Assembly: GCF_000153045.1 (NCBI RefSeq)
Contig: NZ_CH724159.1
Coordinates: forward strand, 413,259 to 477,258
DNA: 64,000 nt
Direction: 5' to 3'
From: Synechococcus sp. WH 5701
Lineage (GTDB): Bacteria > Cyanobacteriota > Cyanobacteriia > PCC-6307 > Cyanobiaceae
Position 1 is the first letter of the stretch; the number at the start of each line of letters is the position of its first letter. The notes beneath the pieces are model-generated. The model saw only the letters and a program-made list of their open reading frames with translations, was not told where the DNA came from and ran no database searches. The position numbers and the translations under genes are program-made. Below are positions 35,865 through 44,553 of the stretch, piece after piece.

Positions 35865-36602
35865 ATGGCTCTCCGGATGCGCTGGCACCTGCTGACCGTG
35901 CTCACTGGCATCATCTCCATGCTCCTGCCATGGGGAGTTGTGCCACCAGCCTCACGCGCCAGCGGGCTTGGATTCAGCTCGGCCCTCGCCATGGGGAACC
36001 CCACGGCCATGGACGATGCTGCTGCACAATGCAGAGCCATGATCCAGGTCTCGGATTGGCAGGCTGCCGTGGAGGCTTGCAGTCAGGCGATTGAGAGGAA
36101 TCCGAAGCTGACCACCGCCTGGATCGACCGTTGCCAGGCCCAGCTCGAACTGACCCGGTTGAGCGGGGCGCTGGCCGATTGCAAGCAAGCCATTCGGCTG
36201 GAGTCTGACAATTCAGAAGCCTATCTGCGCCTTGCCGACGTGAAGGCTGCCGTCACCCCCGTGAACTATCCCAGCGTGCTGGAGGACTACGGCAAAGCCA
36301 TCGCGCTTGATCCCAAGAATGCAACGGCCTACAACAACCGCGGGGTGACACGGAACTCCCTGAAGGATTATCCAGGAGCACTGGCTGATTACGATAAAGC
36401 AATTGAGCTCAACCCCAACGATGCTCTGTACTATTTCAACCGCGGCGAGACACTCTTTCTCAAGGGGCAGCGGGAGCTGGGATGCTCCAGCTTTCGCCAG
36501 GGTCATGACCTGAAGCCTGACTTCAGCTTGACTACGCCGGATTTCGACGCCGCCTACCTCCAGTCCTGCAACCAGATCAAGGAGCCGGGCCATGGCTCCT
36601 AA
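35865..36602 (+). CDS. secreted tetratricopeptide-repeat protein
   Basis: 245 residues: an N-terminal signal (VLTGIISMLLPWGVVPPASR) and then four or five TPR units: AAVEACSQAIERNPKLTTAW, GALADCKQAIRLESDNSEAY, LEDYGKAIALDPKNATAYNN, ALADYDKAIELNPNDALYYF. TPRs mediate protein-protein contact; this one likely acts in the periplasm or thylakoid lumen. The tail, GCSSFRQGHDLKPDF, forms a degenerate last repeat. It is followed after 39 bases by another small secreted protein gene. Confidence 0.8.
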   Translation: MALRMRWHLLTVLTGIISMLLPWGVVPPASRASGLGFSSALAMGNPTAMDDAAAQCRAMIQVSDWQAAVEACSQAIERNPKLTTAWIDRCQAQLELTRLSGALADCKQAIRLESDNSEAYLRLADVKAAVTPVNYPSVLEDYGKAIALDPKNATAYNNRGVTRNSLKDYPGALADYDKAIELNPNDALYYFNRGETLFLKGQRELGCSSFRQGHDLKPDFSLTTPDFDAAYLQSCNQIKEPGHGS

Positions 36603-36641
36603 GCTCAGGCAGTTGTGAAGACCTGATCGGGGGTCGTGAGG

Positions 36642-36995
36642 ATGGCTCGATACGTCCGATCCAGAGTTGGAGCTGCCGCTCTTGGTGCTGCCGTCCTTGG
36701 CGTGACCATGGTTGATACGGCCGTGATGGCAACTCCATGCCTTTCTCGGGCGAAGGGGCCCGTGGCCGGATCTTTTGGGTTCGACTGGCTCCAGCCCAGC
36801 TCAGCCGCCTGCACGCGACTTCAGCCAGAAAGCATCAGTCAGTTTCGCACCTGTACCCATCAGACAAGCGGCACCTTTGGCCTCAAAGATCCGGCATTTG
36901 CCTGCAGGAGATCCGAGCATAGTGAAGTTCTGATCTACGTCGACAAAGCCACCTGTGAGCGTAATCTCGAGGTGATGAAGTCGAATGGTCCTTGA
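36642..36995 (+). CDS. small secreted Cys-containing hypothetical protein
   Basis: 117 residues with an N-terminal hydrophobic stretch (VGAAALGAAVLGVTMVDTAV) predicted as a signal peptide. The mature part has five cysteines (ATPC, AACTRL, RTCTHQ, FACRRS, ATCERN), which could form disulphides. Not recognised. ATG at 36642 is preferred; a GTG two codons earlier is in frame. It converges on the methyltransferase gene, ending 15 bases from it. Confidence 0.6.
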   Translation: MARYVRSRVGAAALGAAVLGVTMVDTAVMATPCLSRAKGPVAGSFGFDWLQPSSAACTRLQPESISQFRTCTHQTSGTFGLKDPAFACRRSEHSEVLIYVDKATCERNLEVMKSNGP

Positions 36996-37010
36996 CGATC
37001 CAGAGCACAC

Positions 37011-38096
37011 TCAGAGCCGCTTCAACAAGGCCCCGATTGAGATGTAGTGAAAGGCATAGCGCTCTGGAGTCGTCATCAGGCGCTGCTCGATGCGTTCCTA
37101 GATCCACTCGAGGATTTCCGCCTGGGGCAAATTCTCGGGAAGGGCAGCCGCCAGAATGGCCTCGGTGAAGGCCCGCATGAAGCCGGTGTACTGCCTGGCC
37201 CAAGCATTCACGTCGCCGTCGAGTTCCCATTGCTGGTTGAAAGGAACCACAACCTCCTGGGCCTCAGCTTGAAGCACCTCGAAGCAATCCTCATGCTCAG
37301 CACCCGGCTGCAAAGGCGCCAATAGCTCCTCCAGGCTGCGAAAGTAGATTGGAAAGAGGAGCTGCTCGTAGACCACCTGGGGAAGTCGTCCCTGCTCCAC
37401 GGCATCGAGCAGGGCATCACTGAGCACGTCATAGATCCCATGGCTGGTGGAGAGTTCCCCACGGCGCCCAAAGACCTGCACAAGCAACTGCCCACCGCTC
37501 ACCAACTCGGCTGCACGTGCTGCGTAGAAGGCCTTGAGGTCTGAGGCCGCCTGGGTACGGAAGGGAATCAGGTCCTGATCCGTCACGTCCACACCGCGCC
37601 GCGGAGCATGGGGTCCTGGTGCCATCGGCAGGATGAAATTCGGAAGATCGGCCTTCGGTTTCTCGTTCAGAAAGCCGATGGCATTGAACGTAGTGGCGAG
37701 TTGGAGCGATCCGGCCGGCACCAGGCGGCCAAAGGCTGTACCGGCCACGGCACAGGCATAGATCTCCTCAGCCGCGAGCTCAAGCCGACCCTGAGGAAAG
37801 AGATTAAGAAACAGCCTGTTGAAATCATTGCTGGGAAGGTCATTGAATCCCACCTGAATGGGCAGGGAGGACACTCTCCGTAGAGCCCTGATCAAACGCT
37901 TGATGGCATACACGGCGTTGGCTCCTTCAGAGCTGCCGATGTCAAGGAAACGGTAACAATCTTGCCCCTGGGATGGAGCTGGCAACCGCTCGATGGAAGC
38001 CTCCAGCCAGGGCAGAAATGGCTCCATTGCTGCACGTTGGGCCTTGGAGTTGGCGTCGTAGTAGCCCCCTCCTTTCATCCCTGTGGTGGTTGGCAT
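37011..38096 (-). pseudogene. SABATH-type SAM-dependent carboxyl methyltransferase, amber stop near the end
   Basis: Related to plant salicylate/jasmonate/indoleacetate carboxyl methyltransferases. Visible: GGYYDANSKAQ (N-terminal SAM-loop region), DIGSSEGANAVYAI (SAM binding), FNDLPSNDFNRLFLNL, LQLATTFNAIGFLNEKP, and GGQLLVQVFGRRGE. The frame continues to EILEWI, then TAG at 37098-37100, then in the same frame ERIEQRLMTTPERYAFHYIS and IGALLKRL to a final TGA at 37011. The tail matches the family C-terminus, so the amber codon removes the last 29 codons, probably after Tyr changed to TAG. An IS630 element lies 92 bases upstream of the start codon and may have severed the promoter. Confidence 0.75.
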
Positions 38097-38188
38097 GGAG
38101 ATCTCCAGAAATCTTTGGCGGCTGCGAAGCCTCCAGGTCCCACTGATGTCACGATCGGCTGGGTCTGGCCTAATGACAATGTGCCCTA

Positions 38189-39335
38189 GTGTTCCGTCCC
38201 GGAAATAGCCGGTAGAATATGGAGTGTCTCCTCTGGGAGTAGTTCCATGCCTGTGGGTCGCCCCATGGCTCCGCTGGAGCTGTCGGCAGACGAGGTGAGT
38301 CAACTCAAGAGCCTCGCTGGATCGCGGACCTTGCCGCATTCGATCGTTCAGCGCGCCCAGATCGTTTTGGCCTGTGCTGCTGGTGAGACCAATACAGCCG
38401 TGGCAGAACGCTTCTGCGTCAGGGGCTCAACGGTGGGCAAGTGGCGCCAGCGCTACCTCGATCTGGGCATCGAGGGACTGCACGACGAGCTCAGGCCTGG
38501 CCGACCTCGCACCTACGAGGACGACAGGGTGGCCGAGGTGATCAACCGGGCCCTGCAGACCAAGCCAACCGATGGCAGCACCCACTGGAGTGCTCGGACT
38601 TTGGCTGCAGCGACTGGCATCTCCAAGACCACGGTTCACCGCTGGCTGCAGACCTTCTCGGTGCAGCCCCACCGGCAAAAGCACTTCAAGCTGTCGACGG
38701 ATCCGTTCTTTGTCGAAAAGGTCCGCGACATCGTTGGCCTGTACCTGAACCCGCCCGACAAGGCGATGGTGCTCTGCGTCGACGAAAAGACACAGATCCA
38801 GGCTCTCGACCGCACCCAGCCGCTGCTGCCCATGGGCCTGGGCTACGTGGAAGGCGTCACCCACGACTACATCCGCCACGGCACCACCACCCTGTTCGCG
38901 GCTTTGGACGTGGGCACAGGAGAAGTGATCACCCAGTGCAAACCCCGCCACCGGCACCAGGAGTTCCTGGGGTTCCTCAGGCAGATCGAGAAGTCCGTCC
39001 CCGAGGATCTGGACGTGCACCTGATCGTGGACAACTACTGCACCCACAAGCACGTCAAGGTCCGTGCCTGGCTTGCCCAGCGGCCCCGCTTCCACGTGCA
39101 CTACACCCCCACCTACGCCTCCTGGCTCAACCAGGTCGAGCGCTGGTTTGGGATCATCACGCAGCGGGCGATCCGACGCGGCAGCTTCTCCAGCGTCAAG
39201 GAGCTGATCGCCAAGATCGAGCAGTTCGTGGCCGCCTACAACAAGACCAAGGTACCGTTCAACTGGACGGCAACAGCGGATTCAATCCTGGAGAAGCTCC
39301 AGCGGCTTTGTGCACAAATCTCCGGGACAGGACAC
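38189..39335. mobile_element. IS630-family insertion sequence
   Basis: Ends GTGTTCCGTCCCGGA and TCCGGGACAGGACAC are imperfect inverted repeats, flanked by TA dinucleotides (38187-38188 and 39336-39337), the target expected of the IS630/mariner group. Length 1,147 bp with one complete transposase gene. Confidence 0.88.
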
Positions 39336-39338
39336 TAG
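38247..39338 (+). CDS. IS630-family transposase
   Basis: 363 residues. N-terminal helix-turn-helix (NTAVAERFCVRGSTVGKWRQ), a second winged helix (TGISKTTVHRWLQTFSV), then the DDE core: VLCVDEKTQIQALDR, LIVDNYCTHKHVKV, and YTPTYASWLNQVERWFGIIT. The stop TAG is completed by the TA of the target duplication plus the next G. The transposase is intact. Confidence 0.92.
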   Translation: MPVGRPMAPLELSADEVSQLKSLAGSRTLPHSIVQRAQIVLACAAGETNTAVAERFCVRGSTVGKWRQRYLDLGIEGLHDELRPGRPRTYEDDRVAEVINRALQTKPTDGSTHWSARTLAAATGISKTTVHRWLQTFSVQPHRQKHFKLSTDPFFVEKVRDIVGLYLNPPDKAMVLCVDEKTQIQALDRTQPLLPMGLGYVEGVTHDYIRHGTTTLFAALDVGTGEVITQCKPRHRHQEFLGFLRQIEKSVPEDLDVHLIVDNYCTHKHVKVRAWLAQRPRFHVHYTPTYASWLNQVERWFGIITQRAIRRGSFSSVKELIAKIEQFVAAYNKTKVPFNWTATADSILEKLQRLCAQISGTGH

Positions 39339-39567
39339 AACAAGCGCAATGGGTCTTCACCTTGTTCTCCATCGCTTCAGCCTGCTGTCGACGCAATTCA
39401 CGAGGACGGCAACGTTCTGCAAGCCTCCCTGCGAGAGCGCCACGACGGCCGGCCGATCAGGGATCATGCGGTCTGACCGCTGAGGTCCCCAAGCAGCTTC
39501 CGGTTGCCCTTCACGAGCCGGGCGCGTTGATGGGGGAGTTTCTTTCATTCACTGCTTTCGTCAGCCC

Positions 39568-39789
39568 ATGAACGTTCTGTTGTTCCTGCTCGTGGGCGTC
39601 GTCGCCGGATGGCTGGCGGGTGGGCTGTTGATGCATCTGCTGGCCGGGATCATCGGTGCCCTGATCGGTGGCCTCGCGCTGGCGGGCCTGGGCCCCTCGA
39701 TTGGCGCTCCGCTCCTTGACAGCGTCATCAAGGCGGCGATCGGCGCGGGGCTGGCGGTGCTGTTGTTGCGGCTGATCAAGCGAGCCTGA
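39568..39789 (+). CDS. GlsB/YeaQ/YmgE-family membrane protein
   Basis: 73 residues with three hydrophobic helices: FLLVGVVAGWLAGGLLM, AGIIGALIGGLALAGLG, and AAIGAGLAVLLLRLI. The Gly-rich GxVAGWLAG and IIGALIGG motifs are the family signature (transglycosylase-associated stress proteins). Function in membrane stress is not established. The next gene starts 87 bases downstream. Confidence 0.8.
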   Translation: MNVLLFLLVGVVAGWLAGGLLMHLLAGIIGALIGGLALAGLGPSIGAPLLDSVIKAAIGAGLAVLLLRLIKRA

Positions 39790-39876
39790 GCGTCTTCTGG
39801 AGTGTTGTGCCAGCTTGGAGTTGGGCACGCACCACGCGCTGCCCAGCCACTGGCTGCATCAGCAGGAGGTTGTCCC

Positions 39877-40086
39877 ATGCATGTTCATTCACTGGATCTA
39901 CCCGAAGCCCTGACCCTGCTCGACTTGGAGCAGTTACCTGAGGATTTCGGCGAGCTTTCACGTCAGGTGGCCTGGCATCAGCCCGCCACCCAGCCATGGG
40001 GTGAATCCGAGACCCTGGCTTATCGGGTGGTCTGGCAGGCCGTGGAGGAGAAGATCGAGCACCCAGCTGAGTCCCTCAGCGGTTGA
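39877..40086 (+). CDS. small protein of a three-copy family (copy 3)
   Basis: 69-residue unrecognised protein: LDLPEALTLLDLEQLPEDFG, ELSRQVAWHQPATQPWGESE, TLAYRVVWQAVEEKIEHPAE. It is the best-preserved of the three copies in this window (others at 750-953 and 1021-1227) and has a textbook ribosome site AGGAGGT seven bases before the ATG, so it is surely translated. Its stop overlaps the 3' end of the convergent TspO gene by 11 bases. Soluble, helical, acidic; function unknown. Confidence 0.8.
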   Translation: MHVHSLDLPEALTLLDLEQLPEDFGELSRQVAWHQPATQPWGESETLAYRVVWQAVEEKIEHPAESLSG

Positions 40087-40537
40087 GGCCTTCCATCCGC
40101 CAGGTCACGAAGCTGCCCACCGGGCTCCAGAGCAGGAAGGGAATCAGCAGCAGTGCCGCCGGCCGCGACAGCGGCAGCACCACCACCGCCAGAGCCACTC
40201 CCCAGGCCCAGCCGGCCAGGCCGATCACGGTGCCGTTGCGCAGGGTCCGGCTGCGACAGATTAACCAGGTGTAGCTCTGCACCAGCAGCACCAGCCCCAG
40301 GTAGCCGGCCATCAGCGCCAGGCTGGTGCTCGCCTGCCACACCAGCAGAGCCGAGGCATAGAAACAGAGGTAGATCGCCAGCCAGATCGCCGGGATCCAG
40401 CGCTCGAAGGTCAGCCAGCGGGGGCGTCGCAGGTGCAGAAACCAGCGGAAGTCGTCGCCGGAGGGGTTGAGCAGGGCTCCAACCGCCACGATCACCGCCA
40501 GGATCACCAGGGCTGCCACCATCGCCAGTCCATGCAT
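40076..40537 (-). CDS. TspO/MBR-type tryptophan-rich protein
   Basis: 153-residue membrane protein with five helices: MVAALVILAVIVAVGALL, IPAIWLAIYLCFYASALLVW, LMAGYLGLVLLVQSYTWLIC, VIGLAGWAWGVALAVVVL, and LLLIPFLLWSPVGSFVTWRM. Tryptophans are spread through the loops and the WSPVGSFVTW end matches TspO (usually WPxYATxxNxxLW). TspO proteins bind tetrapyrroles and respond to stress and light; in cyanobacteria one is linked to bilin metabolism. It converges on the small protein gene at 39877. Confidence 0.75.
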   Translation of the reverse strand: MHGLAMVAALVILAVIVAVGALLNPSGDDFRWFLHLRRPRWLTFERWIPAIWLAIYLCFYASALLVWQASTSLALMAGYLGLVLLVQSYTWLICRSRTLRNGTVIGLAGWAWGVALAVVVLPLSRPAALLLIPFLLWSPVGSFVTWRMEGLNR

Positions 40538-40624
40538 GGATCCCCAGGCTGATCGGGCATGGGCCACCACGACGGCTGTTTCTCCTGTGCCGTCATCAAT
40601 CCCTACCCCGGGAAGGTCCTGCCC

Positions 40625-41167
40625 ATGGCCACTGCCATCAGTCTCCAGCGCTTGCTGCGCGAGCGCCGCTCCAACCTTGATGAAGCCCTGGCCGTCTTCG
40701 ATGCGTTGCCACCGGTGGATCCGGCCATGCTCTGGGGACGCTGGCAGGGCAGCGAGATCCGCACTGGTCATCCGATCGAGGGCTGGCTCGAGGTCTGCGG
40801 CTGGTATGGCAAGGAGTTTCTCGATGCCGAGACCGTGCACCCGCTGCTGATGCGCATCGGCTCGGGCGATCCGTTCCCGATCCGGCCTCTGCCGGGGGCG
40901 CTGGAGCTGGCCCGCTGCGTCTCCCCCCAGGCCTTCACCCTGCCGGGGCCGCTGCTGCGCCGGTCGCTGTTGCTGCTGCGCACCCGGCGTTCCCAGGCCC
41001 GCCTGCGGCGCATGGAGGTGCGTGGTGTGGTCAGCGCCACGATGCTCTACGACCATCTGCCTGCGCATGACGCCTTCCGCCGCGTCGACGACGACACCGT
41101 GCTCGGGCTGATGCAGGCGAAAGGGGACCCCCAGCCCTACCTGTTCCTGCTGGAGCGTCGTCTTTGA
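40625..41167 (+). CDS. GXWXG/DUF4334 domain protein
   Basis: 180 residues. The GXWXG module (PAMLWGRWQGSEIRTGHPIE, WLEVCGWYGKEFLDAETVHP) is followed by DUF4334 (RGVVSATMLYDHLPAHDAFR, DDDTVLGLMQAKGDPQPYLF). These proteins are of unknown role, perhaps ligand-binding beta-barrels. ATG at 40625 follows a reasonable ribosome site (GGGAAGG); an in-frame ATG at 40559 would add 22 residues that look unlike the family. Confidence 0.75.
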   Translation: MATAISLQRLLRERRSNLDEALAVFDALPPVDPAMLWGRWQGSEIRTGHPIEGWLEVCGWYGKEFLDAETVHPLLMRIGSGDPFPIRPLPGALELARCVSPQAFTLPGPLLRRSLLLLRTRRSQARLRRMEVRGVVSATMLYDHLPAHDAFRRVDDDTVLGLMQAKGDPQPYLFLLERRL

Positions 41168-41204
41168 GGCCTGGGTTACGTTGACGCCAAGCCGCTGAGG
41201 TCGT

Positions 41205-42206
41205 GTGCAGATCACCGTGTGGCAAGCCCTGGCCAAAGGCGGCCGGCTCGAGCGCTCCCAGGCCACCCTGCTGGATCCAGGACCGGATGAGGTGCTGCTC
41301 GAAGTGCTGCATTGCGGGCTGTGCCACAGCGACCTCTCGATGCTCGACAACTCCTGGGGGATCAGCACCTACCCGCTCGTACCTGGCCACGAGGTGGTCG
41401 GGCGGGTGGCGGCGGTGGGAGCCGGCGTGGACAGCGGCCTGCTGGGATCGATCCAGGGCCTGGGCTGGATCGCCGGCAGCTGCCGCCACTGCGACTGGTG
41501 CCTCGGCGGCAACGCCAACCTCTGTCCCTCGCTCGAGGCGTCGGTGGTGGGTCGACATGGGGGCTTCGCCAGCCACGTCATGGCCCATCAGGACTGGATC
41601 GTGGCCATCCCCGACGGCGTTTCAGCCGCCGATGCCGGGCCGCTGTTCTGCGGTGGCATCACCGTCTTCGCTCCGCTCTTCGATGAGGCGGTTTCGCCCA
41701 CCTCGCGGGTGGCCGTGATCGGCATCGGCGGGCTGGGACACATGGCCCTTCAGTTCGCCCGCGCCTGGGGCTGTGAGGTCACCGCGGTCACCACCTCTCC
41801 GGCCAAGGCGGACGAGGCCCGCCGCCTCGGGGCCCATCGGGTGCTGGCCCTCTCCGAGCTGGGAGACCATCCAGGTGTCTTCGACCTGATCATCAACACC
41901 AGCAACCACGATCTCGACTGGCCTGCCCTGATCGGCAGCCTCGCGCCCCTGGGCCGGCTGCATCAGCTTGGTGTGCCGCTCAGCCCTCTGCAGATCCCGG
42001 CGTTCCCGCTGATCGCCGGCCGTCGCAGCGTCACCGGCAGCCCCACCTCGTCGCCGGCTTCCCTGCGCCGCATGGTCGAGTTCTGTGCCCGCCACGGCAT
42101 CGCACCACTGGTGGAGCACCTGCCGATGGCCGAGATCAACACGGCGATCGAGCGGCTGCGCCAGGGCGACGTGCGTTACCGCTTCGTTCTTGATGGACCG
42201 GCCTGA
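41205..42206 (+). CDS. zinc-dependent alcohol dehydrogenase (cinnamyl-alcohol type)
   Basis: 333-residue NAD(P)H-dependent oxidoreductase. Catalytic zinc site CGLCHSDLSML and GHEVVGRVAAVG, structural zinc with four Cys (CRHCDWCLGGNANLC), Rossmann fold GIGGLGHMALQFARAWG. The sequence matches the CAD/YahK group that reduces aldehydes. GTG start at 41205. It is followed by a NUDIX gene after 25 bases. Substrate cannot be deduced from sequence. Confidence 0.88.
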   Translation: MQITVWQALAKGGRLERSQATLLDPGPDEVLLEVLHCGLCHSDLSMLDNSWGISTYPLVPGHEVVGRVAAVGAGVDSGLLGSIQGLGWIAGSCRHCDWCLGGNANLCPSLEASVVGRHGGFASHVMAHQDWIVAIPDGVSAADAGPLFCGGITVFAPLFDEAVSPTSRVAVIGIGGLGHMALQFARAWGCEVTAVTTSPAKADEARRLGAHRVLALSELGDHPGVFDLIINTSNHDLDWPALIGSLAPLGRLHQLGVPLSPLQIPAFPLIAGRRSVTGSPTSSPASLRRMVEFCARHGIAPLVEHLPMAEINTAIERLRQGDVRYRFVLDGPA

Positions 42207-42231
42207 TGGCGGCCCCAGCTGAGCTCTGCTG

Positions 42232-42648
42232 ATGCTGGAGGTGGCCCTGGCGATGCTGGAGCGCGACGGCCGCTGGTTGGTGCAGCTGCGCGATGACATC
42301 CCAGGCATTGTCTCCCCGGGCACCTGGGGCCTCTTCGGCGGCCACCTCGACCCTGGCGAGAGCCCGGATCAGGCCCTCAGGCGGGAGCTGCAGGAGGAAA
42401 TCAACTGGTGCTCAGGGGAACTTCCCTTCTGGTTCCGCCACAGCACCTCGCAACGGATTGCCCACTTCTTTCGCTCCAGCCTGCCGCTGCCCCTGGAGAA
42501 GCTTCAGTTGCTGGAGGGTCAGGACATGGTCCTGGCTGGCCTTGAGGAGCTGGCCACAGGCCAGGTCTGGAGCCCGAAGCTGCAGCAGGCCCGGCCCCTC
42601 GCCCCCTCCCTGCAGCTGGCGCTGGAGACCCTGCGCCGGACCCCATGA
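42232..42648 (+). CDS. NUDIX hydrolase
   Basis: 138 residues with a full Nudix box from [20 protein letters not shown], keeping the G-x5-E-x7-RE-x2-EE core and the metal-binding glutamates. Cleaves a nucleoside diphosphate linked to another moiety; substrate unknown. Its stop codon overlaps the ATG of the following ABC protein gene (ATGA), so the two are translationally coupled. Confidence 0.85.
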   Translation: MLEVALAMLERDGRWLVQLRDDIPGIVSPGTWGLFGGHLDPGESPDQALRRELQEEINWCSGELPFWFRHSTSQRIAHFFRSSLPLPLEKLQLLEGQDMVLAGLEELATGQVWSPKLQQARPLAPSLQLALETLRRTP

Positions 42649-43445
42649 CCGCGGCTGATCCTTACCTCGAGCTGCAGGCCGTTGAGGCCTACCTGGGCAC
42701 CCGCCGGGTGTTCGACAACCTCAGCCTGCGCCTGCACCGGGGGGAGAACAGTGTGATCCTGGGGCCGAACGGGGCCGGCAAGAGCGCCCTGATCAAGCTG
42801 CTCAGCCGTGAGATCTACCCCGTGGTCAAGCCGGGCTCCCACCTGCGTCTGTTCGGCCATGAGACGGTCAACCTCTGGGATCTGCGCGCCCGCATCGGGC
42901 TGGTGTCCCGCGACCTCCAGGTTGGCTATGTCGGCGCGGTTCCAGCCAGTGACGTGGTGCTCTCGGGCTTCTTCGGTTCGGTGGGGATCGGTCCCAGCCA
43001 GCATCCCAGCCCGGGGCAGCGCCAGCGGGTGCAGGACCTGATGGTTCGGCTGCGGCTGGAGGATCTGGCCGATCGCCCCTACCGCCAGCTCTCCGATGGC
43101 CAGCGCATGCGCCTGTTGCTGGCTCGCGCCCTGGTGCACGATCCCCAGGTGCTGGTGCTGGATGAACCCACCACCGGCCTTGACCTGCGCGCCAAACACC
43201 AGTTGCTGCTGGTCCTGCGCCAGCTGGCCCAGGCCGGCACCACCCTGCTGCTGGTCACCCACCAGATCGAGTCGATCATCCCCGAGATCAGCCGCTGTCT
43301 GCTGTTGCGTGAGGGCGCGGTCGTGGCTGATGGCCCGGCGGCGGAGTTGCTGACCGATGGCCCCCTCAGTGATCTGTTCGAGACGCCCCTGCAGGTGTTC
43401 AGTGCAGCCGGTTACCGCCAGGTGCTGCCCGCATCCCCCCCCTGA
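42645..43445 (+). CDS. ABC-type ATPase
   Basis: 266-residue ATP-binding protein: Walker [14 protein letters not shown]-loop near IGLVSRDLQ, signature [12 protein letters not shown], Walker [11 protein letters not shown]-loop LLVTHQIES. It resembles ModF/YfmF-type proteins rather than a classical importer; there is no permease or binding-protein gene beside it. The signature motif is LSDGQ, slightly unlike LSGGQ. It overlaps the NUDIX gene by four bases. Confidence 0.85.
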   Translation: MTAADPYLELQAVEAYLGTRRVFDNLSLRLHRGENSVILGPNGAGKSALIKLLSREIYPVVKPGSHLRLFGHETVNLWDLRARIGLVSRDLQVGYVGAVPASDVVLSGFFGSVGIGPSQHPSPGQRQRVQDLMVRLRLEDLADRPYRQLSDGQRMRLLLARALVHDPQVLVLDEPTTGLDLRAKHQLLLVLRQLAQAGTTLLLVTHQIESIIPEISRCLLLREGAVVADGPAAELLTDGPLSDLFETPLQVFSAAGYRQVLPASPP

Positions 43446-43542
43446 CCAGGCCCCAGCCCCGCTGGTGCCGGGGTGAGGAATCGCTGATGCCTGGCGTTCC
43501 CAGGGCGGCTGGGGCAAACTCAAGTCCTGGCAGGTCACGGGG

Positions 43543-43899
43543 ATGTCGACGACCAAGCAGCACCGCAGGCCGCGCTGGCTTGGGCTTCTGGCCTGGGCTC
43601 CCCTGCTGGGTCTTCCCTTCGGTGGCATCGCTGTGGCGATGTCCTCGCCCTGGTGGGAGAACTACGAGGTGCGTGAAACCTTTCTCTGCAACGGCACCAA
43701 CAAGGTGGTGGTGGAACGCAACGATGCCCAGGCCTCGCTGCTGGCCGGCCGCTCCCGCACCACCGTTTTCCGCGAAGACTCTCCGCTGCCGGGCCTGCGC
43801 TACGGCACCGATCGTCTGCGCCTGATCCTGCGCGGGGATGAACTTACCCTGGAGCGGCTGCCGCAGCGGATGCTCTGCCTGCGCACGGATCAGGTCTGA
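43543..43899 (+). CDS. hypothetical membrane-anchored protein
   Basis: 118 residues: one N-terminal hydrophobic segment (WLGLLAWAPLLGLPFGGIAV) and an exported domain ENYEVRETFLCNGTNKVVVE, LRLILRGDELTLERLPQRML. Beta-rich with two Cys. Not recognised. Followed by two more small membrane-associated frames with 4-5 base gaps, probably an operon that ends at the tRNA. Confidence 0.6.
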   Translation: MSTTKQHRRPRWLGLLAWAPLLGLPFGGIAVAMSSPWWENYEVRETFLCNGTNKVVVERNDAQASLLAGRSRTTVFREDSPLPGLRYGTDRLRLILRGDELTLERLPQRMLCLRTDQV

Positions 43900-43903
43900 T
43901 GGC

Positions 43904-44089
43904 ATGAACCCCCTCCCCGACCGCACCGTGCTGCTGCTGATGGCCCTAACCCTGGGAGCGGTGGCGGCCCTGGTGTTCTGGAGTGTTCGGCTCCAGCCGG
44001 CCAAGGAAACCCCGCTGCTCTGGAAGGATCCCCCCGGCCGCAGCAGCCCAGCCGTACCGGCGGCCCAGCCGAAAGGCACCCTGCTCTGA
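43904..44089 (+). CDS. small single-span membrane protein
   Basis: 61 residues: one transmembrane helix (LLLMALTLGAVAALVFWSV) followed by a Pro-rich tail (SSPAVPAAQPKGTLL). Starts four bases after the preceding stop. Function unknown. Confidence 0.5.
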   Translation: MNPLPDRTVLLLMALTLGAVAALVFWSVRLQPAKETPLLWKDPPGRSSPAVPAAQPKGTLL

Positions 44090-44094
44090 ATCCC

Positions 44095-44460
44095 TTGGCA
44101 TCCCCCGACGACGGCCCGGAGGGCAAACGACAACTCCACCCCTTGCCGAAGGGGCTGGTGGAGCTCTACGGCCTGCTGGCGGTGCTGTTCGTGCTCGTGC
44201 CCGAGTGGATGGCCGGCGGAGCCATGCGCTCGATCCCCGGGGTGCACCAGGGCAACCAGCTGCCGGTCACGGCCAGTGCCTGGCGCCGTCTGCCGGAGCT
44301 GCGCCTGGCGGCCCTGAACCTGGCCCAGCTGCGGCAGCTGGCGCGGCGCCTTCGCCTCTGGGGCTACGCCAGCCAGAGCCGCGAGAGGCTCACCAGGCGG
44401 ATTCTCAGGCGGCTCAAACGGGTGCGCACCTGGGAGTCGTGGCTGCCGCGGGGGCTGTGA
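44095..44460 (+). CDS. hypothetical protein with SAP-like C-terminus
   Basis: 121 residues from a TTG at 44095; an ATG at 44209 would give a shorter form. An internal hydrophobic stretch (ELYGLLAVLFVLVPEWM) is followed by a basic helical region LRLAALNLAQLRQLARRLRL, WGYASQSRERLTRRILRRLK, resembling a SAP or Rho-N-like nucleic-acid binding motif. Sixteen bases separate its stop from the tRNA gene. Start uncertain. Confidence 0.5.
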   Translation: MASPDDGPEGKRQLHPLPKGLVELYGLLAVLFVLVPEWMAGGAMRSIPGVHQGNQLPVTASAWRRLPELRLAALNLAQLRQLARRLRLWGYASQSRERLTRRILRRLKRVRTWESWLPRGL

Positions 44461-44475
44461 TAGCTTCCATTTCAC

Positions 44476-44549
44476 CGGGGCGTAGCGCAGCTTGGTAGCG
44501 CACCACTTTGGGGTAGTGGGGGTCGTGGGTTCAAATCCCGCCGCTCCGA
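44476..44549 (+). tRNA. tRNA-Pro (GGG)
   Basis: Complete cloverleaf: acceptor CGGGGCG pairs with CGCTCCG (one G-U), D-arm GCGCAGCTTGGTAGCGC, anticodon stem CCACT/AGTGG with loop TTGGGGT (anticodon GGG), T-arm GTGGGTTCAAATCCCGC, discriminator A. The 3' CCA is not encoded, as is usual in cyanobacteria. Confidence 0.93.
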
Positions 44550-44553
44550 TTTT

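Noticed and set aside
33387-39360. A shared 16-base word GCGCAATGGGTCTTCA at about 33387 and 39344
   Set aside because: Roughly one such match is expected by chance in a window this large, and the flanks do not align well.
42645-43445. A complete ABC importer operon
   Set aside because: Only the ATPase is present; the neighbours are a NUDIX hydrolase and unrelated small proteins.
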